Notes under the pieces: generated by a model
What the model saw: only the letters and a program-made list of their open reading frames with translations
What the model was told of the DNA's origin: nothing
The model's database searches: none
Source of the DNA: Stomorhina lunata
Lineage: Eukaryota; Arthropoda; Insecta; Diptera; Rhiniidae
Direction of reading: 5' to 3'
Assembly (NCBI GenBank): GCA_933228675.1
Contig: OW121740.1
Coordinates: 36,589,792 to 36,653,791, forward strand
Length of the DNA stretch: 64,000 nucleotides
In this document: positions 11,909-23,129 of the stretch, piece after piece
Position numbering within the stretch: position 1 is the first letter of the stretch
Layout: every line of letters starts with the position of its first letter
Program-made: the position numbers and the translations under genes

Positions 11909-12996
11909 CAGGGGTGTCATAGAAACCAATTTCATTGGTATTGGTTTTGAAAACGACAAAAAAATTAAATTGGTGTCATGAATTCCAATATTAATGTTCG
12001 AGCTACATTTTCTATTGGTTTTATGTGTCACAGAAAATAATATTATTGGTTTAGTATTGGAAATAAACCAAGCAACTTACAGTTAACAGATTTCATTTCA
12101 AAATTGGTCTATCAATTTAAAACAAAGGCGTTACTGGCCAACTGGTGCCTTTATCGATTTAAAGATCCACTAAGAACAGATTTTTGAAAATTTGGCCCTG
12201 TGGGGGATAAAAAAGGGAAAATTCAATAACGTTATAATTCCCAAACTAAAAACAATAGAACCAAAATTGAAATCGAGTTTGGATCAGTTACAAAAATAAC
12301 AGTACAAGTGGTAAGTATTTTCGAAAAAAGGGGAGAAAAAGAGAAAAATATATTTTTGGTACTTTTTAGCTTTAACTTTCAAATAAAAAGAGATGGGTGA
12401 AAAGATTACATAGCATTTTTTATCATGTAATAGATAAAAACAAGTTTTGGTACTTTTTGTCTTTGGAATCAATGAACCGTATCGACAAACAAAAAATATC
12501 AAAAATAGGGAAAATTGTAAGGCTAGAATATTCTTTGTGTGGAGGTACTGGATGCATATCAACATATTTGTTTGCAATTTAATAAATATCGCATGTAAGT
12601 GACAATCGTCCTTTGATTGATTGTGGTTTGTTTCTTGGTGTAGGTAGATTACATTTTTTCCAGTCCGCAATTCGGTCATTTCATGATGTTGGGGTATACA
12701 AGCTTCATTTGTCCAAATAACAGCGTTTTCTTTATACCTATACCGCAAACATCACAAAAAACAGAAAGTTTTTCTTCAAATAATCTTCTTTAATAATTTT
12801 ATATTTTATTTTTTATTTGATTTTTGATGTTTCAAAAAAATTTCAAATGAAATAATAAACAATTGATTCGAACATTTTGTTTGATTTAAAACCAATAATA
12901 CCAAAACCGACTTGGTTTCATGACACCAAATATAACCAGTATTGGTTTTCAAAACCGAGAAATTTAAAAACTGACTTGGTTTCTATGACACCCCTG
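11909..12996. mobile_element. Non-autonomous element with CAGGGGTGTCA ends (hAT-like)
   Basis: The first 20 bases, CAGGGGTGTCATAGAAACCA, recur exactly inverted at the right end. Subterminal DNA repeats motifs of the kind TTGGTGTCATGAAACCAA. CAGGGGTGTC is a common hAT terminus, but I see no matching 8-bp flanks (TTATTGTT versus AATATCTT), so the class is tentative. The 154-residue minus frame at 12748-12284 has no transposase motif I recognise. It sits inside a mariner relic, so it inserted after that mariner. Confidence 0.75.
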
Positions 12997-13139
12997 AATA
13001 TCTTTAATTTTGTGGGTTGACTGACACAACTTTTTTTGTATGGAAGGCGAACCACTCTATTCCACAGGGTAGTATACTTTATCCCTTGTTATATATTATC
13101 TTACATATACACATCCACTTTCGCAGATAATACAGCATT

Positions 13140-13215
13140 TATAGATACCTATGGTGCCCACAATCTCTCCTACTTTTAATCATCGAAAGTTTCAATCGTG
13201 AATTGTTTCAATTGT
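13140..13215 (-). pseudogene. Mariner (irritans-type) transposase N-terminal relic
   Basis: Reads KVGEIVGTIGI on the minus strand. It matches the GEIFDTIGIPHGSVVSIL region at about 50340-50400 in the related relic. With 11180-11395 it forms one mariner interrupted by 11909-12996. Removing that element leaves about 760 bp between the two blocks, close to the roughly 720 bp expected. Confidence 0.5.
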
Positions 13216-14570
13216 TTCGGATGAAGAGACTTAAAGTGATCGTCAGAAGGTTTCGCATCTTTCGAGCTTGTGCCGCCACATCGAAATTCAGAACGGAAAT
13301 ATATAGCGCATAGTCCCCATAACATTTATTAAGCGTAACCCTATTTTGAGCGATGTTCTTTGCCGAAAAAAATAATGCTTAATGAGCACAAGAAATTTAC
13401 CCTTTACCATTTTCTAAAACTCCGAGCGGCTGCAAAAAACAAAACTTAAAGACGCAGTTTGTTCAAATTTCATCAGGATAGTTGTATATTGGCGGGGCAG
13501 TGTTCTAATTTCAATAAGTAGGTGGAAAATTCAAAAGGACTCGGACTTATTGAACTTGTACACAATAACAACTAGCACTTTTGTCTTCTTAGATAAATGA
13601 TGTTTTTAGATTACATACTGTTCAAAATATGACCTGATATTTGGTTGTAGACTCAGAGATTCTATTGAGGAAGAAGTCAATCAGGCTTGAGAATTGGGAG
13701 ATGCTCTGCTAAACCACTTGTTTAAGTATATGGATGTTTGTCCCTAAAATCGAATATTGTGTCAATAGAAATTTCAGAAAGGGTGAGTACACCACTATAG
13801 TGATAAATAACAAACAAGTGATCAGTGACAATGATTAAGTCCTCAAGAGTTTTAGGGACATAATATAAAATGAAAGCAATTCATAAAAACTGTTTATAGA
13901 AACTATCTGGAGAGGAAGAAACACAAATTTTATCGACCATTGTTGCTGTTTCGTTGGATTTATTTAAATATGTCGAAAATATGTCTTTAATAATGAATTA
14001 AGGATTTTTTTGAGATTGGTATAGTTCTTTATACCAAACTCAAAAAATGTTCCAATTCTTTAGAATAATGAATGCTTTAATTTTAAAATTATACATCTTC
14101 TAAAAACACGTGTTTGAAGCTTCTAATTATTTAAAAAAACGCAATTACACTAATTATATCATTCTTCACTTTCCTTAGAGTTCAAACAAAATTTTTTTCA
14201 AATTTCCTACATATGCAATTTTTCAAAAAGTCAATAGACTTTAAACAAAAACTCAATTAACATTCTCAATTAAATTGTAGTTAAAAACTTTTCGTATTTA
14301 ATCATGATAAACGTTTATTTGTTATAATAAAAATCAACGACAGGCAACATACGTAGACACATTAAAAAAGACACCCGCCAGACATTTGCATAAAAAAATA
14401 GTACCACAACAACATTACGATAGTGATGTCTAACCCATATTGGGAGAGAAAGAGTACCTTAACATTAATAACCAATAAAGTATGTAAGAATGTTACTATA
14501 TACTGCAATGCGGTCACCAATACCAAAGCAAAGGAAGCAACATATTTGTTTTATAGGGAAAATGTTAGGA
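13216..14570. other. No gene seen
   Basis: AT-rich, no frame or boundary of note. Confidence 0.4.
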
Positions 14571-14696
14571 GCCCAGCAAACATATGAAATGACGAAATGG
14601 AGGTAGTGGACAAGAGGAAGTAAAGGTTCGACACACCTTATATTCTAGATGTTGTTATAGTCTAGTGGAACACATGTCCAGTCTACTTTATACTCC

Positions 14697-16005
14697 AGTC
14701 GATCATATACTTCAGTCGACTATATAGTCAAGTGGACTATATAGTCAAGTGGACTATATAGTCAAGTTGACTATATAGTCAGGTCGACTATATAGTCAAG
14801 TCGACTATATAGTCAAGTCGACTATATAGTCAAGTCGACTTTATGGTCAAGTCGACTATATAGTCAAGTCGACTATATAGTCAAGTCGACTATATAGTCA
14901 AGTCGACTATATGGTCAAGTCGACTATATAGTCAAGTCGACTATATAGTCAAGTCGACTATATAGTCAAGTCGACTATACAGTCAAGTCGACTATATAGT
15001 TAAGTCGACTATATGTTCAAGTCGACTATATAGTCAAGTCGACTATATAGTCAAGTCGACTTTATGGTCAAGTCAACTATATAGTCAAGTCGACTATATA
15101 GTCAAGTCAACTATATAGTCAAGTCGACTATATAGTCAAGTCGACTATATAGTCAAGTCGACTATATAGTCAAGTCGACTATATAGTCAAGTCGACTATA
15201 TGGTCAAGTCGACTATATAGTCAAGTCGACTATATAGTCAAGTCGACTATATAGTCAAGTCGACTATATAGTCAAGTCGACTATATAGTCAAGTCGACTA
15301 TATAGTCAAGTCGTCTATATAGTCAAGTCGACTATATAGTCAAGTCGACTATATAGTCAAGTCGACTATATAGTCAAGTCGACTATATAGTCAAGTCGAC
15401 TATATAGTCAAGTCGACTATATAGTCAAGTCGACTATATAGTCAAGTCGACTATATAGTCAAGTCGACTATATAGTCAAGTCGACTATATAGTCAAGTCG
15501 ACTATATGGTCAAGTCGACTATATAGTCAAGTCGACTATGTAGTCAAGTCGACTATGTAGTCAAGTCGACTATATAGTCAAGTCGACTATATAGTCAAGT
15601 CGACTATATAGTCAAGTCGACTATATAGTCAAGTCGACTATATAGTCAAGTCGACTATATAGTCAAGTCGACTATATAGTCAAGTCGACTATATAGTCAA
15701 GTCGACTATATAGTCAAGTCGACTATATAGTCAAGTCGACTATATAGTCAAGTCGACTATATAGTCAAGTCGACTATATAGTCAAGTCGACTATTTAGTC
15801 AAGTCGACTATATAGTCAAGTCGACTATAAAGTCAAGTCGACTTTATGGTCAAGTCGACAATATAGTTAAGTCGACTATATAGTCAAGTCGACTATACAG
15901 TCAAGTCGACTATATAGTCAAGTCGACTATATAGTCAAGTTGACTATATAGTCAAGTCGAGTATATAGTCAAGTCGAATATATAGTCAAGACAACTATAT
16001 AGTAT
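14697..16005. repeat. 17-bp palindromic satellite, ~77 copies
   Basis: Head-to-tail units of AGTCAAGTCGACTATAT. Each junction makes the perfect palindrome GACTATATAGTC, and each unit also holds GTCGAC (a SalI site). Central units are almost identical. Edge units (before 14760 and after 15780) carry more substitutions, as expected for homogenisation by unequal exchange. There are no unique spacers, so it is not a CRISPR array. Confidence 0.97.
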
Positions 16006-16009
16006 AGTT

Positions 16010-16868
16010 TCTTATTTTTATAGGAAATTTTTCAAAAATTTGTTATTTTAATAGGAAATTTTTCAAAAATTATTTTTGTAGGAAATTTTTCAAAAATTTC
16101 TTATTTTTATAGAAAATTTTTCAAAAATTTCTTATTTTTACAGGAAATTTTTCAAAAATTTCTTATTTTTACAGGAAATTTTTCAAAAATTTCTTATTTT
16201 TATAGGAAATTTTTCAAAAATTTCTTACTTTTATAGGAAATTTTTCAAAAATTTCTTATTTTTATATCAAATTTTTTAAAAATTTCTTAGTTTTATATGA
16301 AATTTTTCAAAAATTTCTTATTTTTATAGGAAATTTTTCAAAAATTTCTTATTTTTAAAGGAATTTTTTTCCAAATTTCTTATTTTTTTAGGAAATTTTT
16401 CAAAAATTTCTTATTTTTATAGGAAATATTTCAAAAAATTCCTTATTTTAATAGGAAATTTTTCAAAATTTTTTTTATTTTTATAGTAAATTTTTCAAAA
16501 ATTTCTTATTTTTATAGAAAATTTTTCAAAAATTTCTTGTTTTTATAGCAAATTTTTCAAAAATTTCTTATTTTTATAGGAATTTTCTCAACAATTTCTT
16601 ATTTTTATAGAAATTTTTTCAAAAATTTCTTATTATTATAGCAAATTTTTCAAAAATTTCTTATTTTTACAGCAAATTTTTCAAAATTTTCATATTTTTA
16701 TAGCAAATTTTTTAAAATTTTCTTATTTTTATAGGAAACTTTTCAAAAATTTCTTATTTTTATAGGAAAATTTTCAAAAATATCTTATTTTTATAGGAAG
16801 GTTTTAAAAAATTTTTAATATTTTTGGGAAATTTTTTTTAGGAAATTTTTCAATAATTTCTTATTTTT
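16010..16868. repeat. 31-bp satellite related to the 54-kb array
   Basis: About 27 units of 31 bp containing TTATAGGAAATTTTTCAAAA then ATTTCTTATTT. It shares its core with the 33-bp array at 54062-56245 but has a 2-bp shorter linker. One palindrome arm reads TTTCTT instead of TTTCC, so the hairpin is imperfect here. Confidence 0.95.
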
Positions 16869-16941
16869 ATACTAGACTATAGTCCATTATATAGTATTGA
16901 GGCCTCTATAGCTACTTCATCCATGTCAAATGTTTGCTGGG

Positions 16942-17844
16942 TAACTCCATCATGTTTTTGTTTATTCTACACAAATGCAGTCAGTCCATATTGTTTTTGT
17001 GGAAAATTCATTTCATATTACAAAAATAACAACCTCAATCCCATCATAATATATTCCTCGGGCTCGAACACACACAATCGATATCAATAAAGCCAAACAT
17101 TATGATCTTTTGATTCGATTATTCCAAGTAGAAGAAAGAGAACACAAAGTGAAATTGTGAAAAACAAAAGCGGCAGCATAATTAGAAATTAACAATAACA
17201 TTCACATATCGCTAAAGGTTCGACCTATGTAGAATAAATATCTCTAATCGGATTGTAATATATTTCACTACTTTGTTCTTCTAGTTTTATTTTAACTATA
17301 TACATTTTCAAAGTAAAATTACGAATTAAAAATAGTACTATTATTTTTAATTGCATTTGTTATTGTTTGTCTGTAATCTTAGTTTTTTTTTTGCGAATTT
17401 GTTGAAAAAAAAAAACATGTTTGGTTTTCGCGAACATGGTTTGTTTCCGATAACACCCACTTTTTATAGACATTCTTCTTCATTTTTGTTTTTGTGAAAC
17501 TTTTTTGTTTTTGTAAAACTTTTTTGTTTTTGTAAAACTTTTTTGTTTTTGTTCACCAGTTTCCTGACAATATTTTCTACTGTTTTGTTTTTTGAGTTTG
17601 GGTTATACTTTTTCTTGATTGACTTTTAAATTTAACATGTTTTTCTGGCAGGAACGATGAATTTTGAATAGACGTTTGTTTAAATTTCATTACCTTTTGG
17701 GAAGGTTAAAGAGTAAAGATTTGGGGAAGGTAGGCCAATGCCAACATCAGTTTGTTATAACTGAAAGTTGGTTTAAAACAGGATTATGACTAAGCTCTGA
17801 CTGTAGGTCGAACCCAGAAAATAATTGGGTATTTAAGCTAATTA
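16942..17844. other. No gene seen; short tandem repeat at 17481-17552
   Basis: AT-rich. Four copies of a 19-bp unit, TTTTGTTTTTGTAAAACTT, lie at 17481-17552. No coding frame. Confidence 0.45.
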
Positions 17845-17942
17845 AACTGCGATATTATTGTTGATATCGCAATAATGGCAGTCATTAGTCGGAATCCTAA
17901 GATTTCAGAGTTGTTCCAGTACGAAGAATGGTTCTGGGAACG
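17845..17942 (+). repeat. Dispersed ~100-bp repeat, copy 1
   Basis: Runs from AACTGCGATATTATTGTTGA through GGCAGTCATTAGTCGGAATC to TCTGGGAACG. It aligns with 40893-40996 (reverse strand) and 60277-60352 (same strand). It may be a SINE or a conserved LINE segment; only the shared block is certain. Confidence 0.7.
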
Positions 17943-17999
17943 TAGACATCAAGATTAGTGGTTTGTAGAGAAAAAATGTATTCTTTTACGATCGTTATA

Positions 18000-19560
18000 C
18001 GTTCATGATCATGTATACTATAATGACAAATATCTTGGGGTCATTCTGGACATTCAACCTAAACACCCAATTCAGGGTGTCCAGAGCATCTATTGCACTC
18101 TACTCATGTAGAGGGGCCATAGGCAAAACCTGGGGACTTAATCCAAACATAATGCCATATATCTTGGGGTCATTCTAGACTCAAAACTGTCCTGGAGCCT
18201 AAACACCCAATTCAGGGTGTCCAAAGCATCACTCTACTCATGTAGAGGGGCCATAGGCAAAACCTAAGGACTTAATCCTACTAACACTGTCTGGCTCTTC
18301 GACATGGTTGTCAAGCCTATGCTAATGCACTTACCAAGGCAAACCAGCGGGATTCTTTCACTAAAATTTTAAGAACGTCCGTTCTAATGATTACTGGTGC
18401 CTTAAGAACTACATCATCTAAGGCGCTCTTTGTCATGCTTAACTAGCTACCAGTCGAACTAATGGCACAGCAAATCGCCCTTAACTCGGCTGTCCGACTT
18501 AGCACATTGGAATCTGGTCCCATTCGCAATCTGGACACTCCACTATTCTGGATAAAATCATAAATATCTCTGACAACATTGAGTACTTTGATTAATCCTT
18601 TACTGTAACTATCTCTTGTGATCGATTATTCCTTTGATGACGGCTGTTTGGAGGTATATACGGACGGATCCAAGTCAAAGATGGACGTGGGAGGGGGCTT
18701 CTTCATCCCACTATTAGGGAAGGAAATCTGTTTTAATCTTCCTGATCAGTGTAGTATCCTTCAATCCGAGATATCGGCCATATACAAAGCTGCCAAATGG
18801 TTAAGATACTACAGAATATACGACAGGGATATTCGCTTCTGTATCGATAGTCAGGCTGCCATAAAATCCCTATCAAATGTTTACACGACATCTATTCTTA
18901 CCCGTAAATGCCGGGTATCTCTTAATGAGATGGCGAGACATTGCATTATCGAACTTTTCTGGGTCCCGGGCACAACAACATACCTAGTAACTCCACTGCT
19001 TACAGACTTGCTAAATCCGGTGCTCTCTTGAGGCAGGATAACATCGATCAATTTACGGGCTTACCGCTATCCGCCTGCAAATCAGTACGGATTAGCGCAG
19101 AACATCTGGTCCTTTGAAACCACTTGTTCAATATCCAGGCAAACATGGCCCACCTATTACAATAAACGTTCAAAGTGCTTGGTTTCTATATCTCGCCAGA
19201 CTCCGTAATCTCGACCCTAACAGGTCACTTTTGAGCTGCATGTCAAAAGGCTTAACCTTCAACACCATGGGCTACCTTTATCTGCATGATTTATCTGATC
19301 TAGCGAGTTTTGACATTCGTAAAATAGACTCATTTATCAGAGCTACAGGCTGGTTTGAAAAAGCTTATCACCGATGGCCTGGAATTAATTATCTACGTTT
19401 TCTTTTCCAGTCTATCCCCTGCAGGTACCACAAAGGGACCGTTTCTGGGACCCAAGTGACGCTGACTTATACTTTTATGATCGTTTAAAAATTGCGTCAA
19501 GGGTGCGACTATTTGTTTCCTGCAAGTCGGGTAATGCTCTACATTTAGATTTAAGATCAA
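18000..19560 (+). pseudogene. LINE relic: RT tail plus RNase H
   Basis: The RT thumb region reads YLGVILDSKLSW (18165-18200) then LYSCRGAIGKT; this block is duplicated in tandem (18030-18150 and 18167-18285). An RNase H domain follows in an open frame at 18618-19028, with the catalytic acids in YTDGSKSK, ILQSEISAIY and FCIDSQAAIK. The frame breaks, and C-terminal fragments continue to about 19550. RT followed by RNase H is the layout of I/Loa/R1-type non-LTR elements (family knowledge). Multiple stops and frameshifts make it a dead copy. The endonuclease and most of the RT are missing. Confidence 0.8.
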
Positions 19561-20489
19561 TATACCCAACAACAGATTATTATTATGTGGTTTGAATTTT
19601 CAGAATCTTTAGTTTAAGTTTCGCTGTTAGTAGTTTAAAACTATAATCCTTCAGATCTCATAACACGATTACATCTAAATTTTGGAGTCTAGAATCGAGT
19701 GATATACTCTAGTTTCAAAACATTAGAACATGTCAAATGTGAGGTAACAAAAGTTTTCAAGCATAAAATTAGTCTTTCATTTATTACCGCCCAACTGCTT
19801 CCTAATCTCCTCCAGCAATAAAATTCCACTTTTAAAAAAGCCTCTGTGTCAAGCAATTTTATTGTGGTTACTAATCCATTTTAATTCCCTGGTAAACATT
19901 CCCTATATTTATTTCCTTAAAAGACTAGTATTTTTTACTATCTTATTTTTTTTTCATTGCAACGTTAGACCTTGAGCAGGAGGTATAATATTGTAATATC
20001 ATATTCTACCCTGTTCGGCTGTCATGTACTGGAAAAGCAAAAAAAAAGCTGCTAAAGAATGCAAACAATAATTGTATATAAAGTTTTTGTTGTTGCTGTT
20101 CAGAATAAATTTTCGCCTTCGTTGGTGGCGCAATAAATGAACTACAAATATCAACGACTTTTGAACTTGAATTAAGGAATGAACCGTATACGAATACATA
20201 GATATAGATGCGACGAAAGGAGTGTATAGTTCTACCGCTTTTATTGTTGTAGTTGCACGAATTGCACATTTACATTCTAATACATTATACACTCACTTTT
20301 ACATTTATATATTAAACATTTACATTTTTATGAGAAACGATATAACGTCACGTAATATAAAGAACACGTTAGATTTCTTCTATACAGTGTCAAAATAAAT
20401 ATGTTTGAATACATATACAAACAACGACTTAAGCAAACAGTTGTGGGGAGAATAATATAACAACAAACTAGACTAGATTGCGAATGGGT
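19561..20489. other. No gene seen
   Basis: AT-rich with several overlapping short frames on the minus strand (20000-20290) that look like chance. No motif. Confidence 0.4.
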
Positions 20490-20533
20490 TCTTCTTTTGT
20501 TATCCTTAACTTCCAGTGGAGCATAGAGCCTCA
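20490..20533 (-). repeat. Retrotransposon 3'-end fragment (family X), copy C
   Basis: On the minus strand it contains CTATGCTCCACTGGAAGTTA then AGGATAACAAAAGAAGAA. One of five copies in the window of the same short 3' end with a GAA-rich tail (see 44652-44696 for the copy with a target duplication). Confidence 0.7.
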
Positions 20534-20578
20534 AAAATATTTTTATATCGAACTTTATTGTGAGATGTTAGGCATACG

Positions 20579-21128
20579 TAGTGATGGGACATGGGTAAAT
20601 ACCCAAATGGTAAATTGGGTATTAAAAGGTTAATACCCAGGAATTAACCCAAGCACTTGGGTATTTACCCAAAATGTGGGTATAAATCAAAATAAAAAAA
20701 AATTAAAAGAAGAAGCTGTGGGTGCTAAGGGGACGTTCAGAAGCAGCTGAAGTACTAGGAGTTGTTAAAATTCGAACATCTAATTTGCTTAATTGCGTAC
20801 TTCCATAAATTTTTTATCACTAATTTACTGGAGAAATTTCATTCAAACAAAAGTTTTGGCCCAAAAACCATTTCTGGCCTTGTAATTGACAAAATCTGCC
20901 ATTACATTTATGTTTAGCGCCTATGACATTGTGTAAATGAATTCCAATGCAGGAGGTACCTCAGACAAATTCGAAAATGTTCAAAATTCTATTGCTTTAC
21001 GTAACAACGAGTATTTGTTATTCAAATGAGTATTTACCCGAAATTAGATAAATACCCGGATATGAAGGTTGGTATAAATAGGTAAATACCCAGCGTTAGG
21101 TAAATACCCAGGTCTAAACCCATCTCTA
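20579..21128. mobile_element. Non-autonomous hAT element with TAGWGATGGG ends
   Basis: Left end TAGTGATGGG and right end (reverse complement) TAGAGATGGG. Flanking 8-mers are GGCATACG (20571-20578) and GGCAAACG (21129-21136), one mismatch. The subterminal DNA is crowded with GGGTAAATACCCA-type repeats on both sides. The size is 550 bp with no transposase frame. The ends and 8-bp duplication place it in hAT. Confidence 0.82.
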
Positions 21129-21357
21129 GGCAAACGTCATTCCATGAAAAGTTTGTTGCTTGCAATTCCGAATCAATTGACCTTCTCCAACCCGAAGGTC
21201 GACTTTTGACTTCAACGAAGCGCTTGTCGAGCAATGTTGATATTTGGCTTTTGAAGTGTGTGGCCTGTCCCCCGCCATTTACGTTGACATACCTCTATAG
21301 AAGAAGGGAGTTGGTTTGTCGCGTTTAGTAGATCTTCATTTCTTATGCGATTCGATA

Positions 21358-21690
21358 TGGTCGTGCGGCAGTTTATGTGCTCTATCCGCCATTTTACACA
21401 TTTTGAGTTAATGCTGCCACTTTAGGTTTTCGACCTTAAATTTTTCACATCTGCAATCCGTTTTCGGCTATCTAGTCTAGTTTTTGAGATACATAAATAG
21501 TGTCTGTTTTGTTCTATATCCTTCAAAACTGATTTTTGTGATAGTTTGCTCTAAACGCCAAATATATGGCGTAAAAATCTAAAAAAGTTTCTTAGAAAAA
21601 TTAAGGTAAAACTTCAAGATTGATTTTCTCAAAATGCATTTTTGGCGTATAGAGCACATAAACTCCGGCACGACGATATATTAAGAATTT
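21358..21690. repeat. Inverted duplication inside an RTE relic
   Basis: 21358-21412 (GCAGTTTATGTGCTCTATCC region, plus strand) matches 21640-21690 read on the minus strand (GGAGTTTATGTGCTCTATAC). The right arm lies in the RTE relic, so the left arm is probably an inverted copy of LINE DNA. Confidence 0.55.
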
Positions 21691-22145
21691 GCTGCAAGCA
21701 TTTGTTTGCAAAGGTTTGTAGACGCTTATTGACGGCATTTGTGCGTTTCTAAGTTTCGCAACCGTAATATAAGATGGACTTGACATTCGACTTGTATATT
21801 CGTAACTTAGTTTTTGTTGATATTTGCCGAGATTTCCAAATAGCTGGGAGAGTGCCGTATGCAAATTTTGCCTTATTAATACTCGATTCAATATCTTCGT
21901 CGGCAACACCTTTTGTAGATACCAAACTTCCAAGATAACTTATGGTACCTACACATCCAATAACCTCGTTATCCACATTAATGTGTTTCGACGGGTTTGC
22001 GCCACAGCCTCCAGGCATAATCATTGTCTTGGAAACATTGATTTCCAGCCCAGCTGTCCGAGATTCAACAGTGATAGCGTTAGTGTTTTCTTAAGGGTGA
22101 CCTGAGCTTTGGCTTAGAAGACATACGTCATCAGCGTATTGGATA
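21600..22145 (-). pseudogene. RTE-type LINE reverse transcriptase relic
   Basis: On the minus strand the catalytic motif YADDVCLLSQ appears at about 22100-22135. It is followed, after one stop, by LEINVSKTMIMPGG, then ISYLGSLVS, DEDIESSINKAKFAYG and TKLRIYKSNVKSILYYGCET. After a stop the decayed tail reads NKRLQTFANKCLQQILNI. This string order is characteristic of RTE-clade RT C-termini (family knowledge). The upstream fingers and the endonuclease are absent. It abuts an oppositely oriented piece of the same clade at 22149, so the locus is a rearranged head-to-head relic. Confidence 0.82.
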
Positions 22146-22148
22146 ATG

Positions 22149-22265
22149 ACTCGTAGAAAAGGGTGTCCAAAACTTCGTTGGAAAGACCAAGAGAAAAAAA
22201 TCTTTCAAAATTTGGCCTACGAAATTAGAGAATATGCGCACAATATAGAAGGGCATGATACTTAT
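22149..22265 (+). pseudogene. RTE-like 3' coding relic, opposite orientation
   Basis: Reads TRRKGCPKLRWKDQEKK then FQNLAYEIREYAHNIEGHD. It aligns with the relic at 541-630. It begins within a few bases of where the minus-strand RTE relic ends, suggesting 5' inversion during insertion (twin priming) or later rearrangement. Confidence 0.6.
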
Positions 22266-22916
22266 ACATATAACCTAAACAGGACATTTAAGTAAGTAAG
22301 TAGTGATCATCTAAAACTTCTCCTATTACAATTTGTCATTTATTATTTATTTATTTATACCTTAGAATTTCATATGCTTTTTGGTGTTTAAGGAAATTAC
22401 AAACGAAATGACAACCTCAAAATAAGCCCTATTGGGGTAATCGAAATAATTGTCTTACTCCAGTAGTAATTTCGAACGCATTGGACAATTTACCTTTATG
22501 TAGGACCCGACATTTAAAATCCACATTACCCGAATTAAGTTCAAAATCTCAAAAATTCTAAATTCTTCAGTGAATGTCTTGTAATAGTAATATTACAATA
22601 TACTAGACTAGATTGTGAATATCTTCTAATAGTAGAAGAATATTATGCAAATTTTGGACTGGTACGCTTTGGACGGGCACGCTTTCCCCTCATCCGATTG
22701 AGCTCAAATTTTCAAGGGAATATTTTTTTAGCATTTCGAACTAATCTGCCGTTTAACGCCCAGAAAAAAAATATTTCCATAGAGGTTATTGCCACTCTAG
22801 TTAACATCTGTCATTTTAATTTAGTATTCGATAGACGTTAAAGTACCACCTACTTTTTTTCAATTGCCTTAATAATGTTGAATTCGTAACATAAAAAGAT
22901 GTTTTGCGTCGAAGTT
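22266..22916. other. No gene seen
   Basis: AT-rich spacer; no frames or terminal repeats recognised. Confidence 0.4.
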
Positions 22917-23018
22917 GGGGGATATTATGTAATTCGATTCGAAATGAAAAACTTTCTTATTAGTACACATTGTGATTCGAAAAGTTTTCTTTTGAATCGA
23001 ATTACCTAAAAACCCGCC
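22917..23018. mobile_element. Hairpin MITE with GGGGG ends, copy 1
   Basis: GGGGGATATTATGTAATTCG on the left and its inverted relative ending AACCCGCC on the right. The arms share AATTCGATTC.AAA.GAAAA.CTTT with mismatches. A second, better-paired copy is at 48139-48249. No target duplication is clear. Confidence 0.6.
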
Positions 23019-23129
23019 TGATAGCCTTTCATTTGAAAAAAAAAAACACGGCTGTCGAAAGTTATCGATTGTTGTTAAAAGCTTATTAACTCAAGAAACT
23101 TGAGAACGATAGTTTGTGTTATTCAAAAA

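Larger units (their letters stand above)
14572..16941. mobile_element. Satellite-bearing element with CCCAGCAAACAT termini
   Basis: Left end CCCAGCAAACATATGAAATG and right end (reverse complement) CCCAGCAAACATTTGACATG are inverted copies with two mismatches in 20. Between them lie almost only tandem repeats: the 17-bp satellite, then the 31-bp satellite, then a short return of 17-bp-like DNA (TAGACTATAGTCCATTATATAGT region, 16872-16895). I see no target duplication and no transposase, so the superfamily is unassigned. The idea that both satellites grew inside one transposon is an inference from the shared boundaries. Confidence 0.6.

Noticed and set aside
12284..12748. 154-codon minus frame inside the CAGGGG element as a transposase
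   Set aside because: No catalytic acids in a recognisable context and a biased AT-rich composition; likely chance.
14697..16005. CRISPR-like regular repeat array
   Set aside because: Units are directly adjacent with no unique spacers, and the host is a eukaryote; it is a satellite.
19999..20292. Overlapping minus-strand frames of 97 and 87 codons
   Set aside because: Two frames of the same DNA are open at once with no motif, typical of chance in AT-rich sequence.
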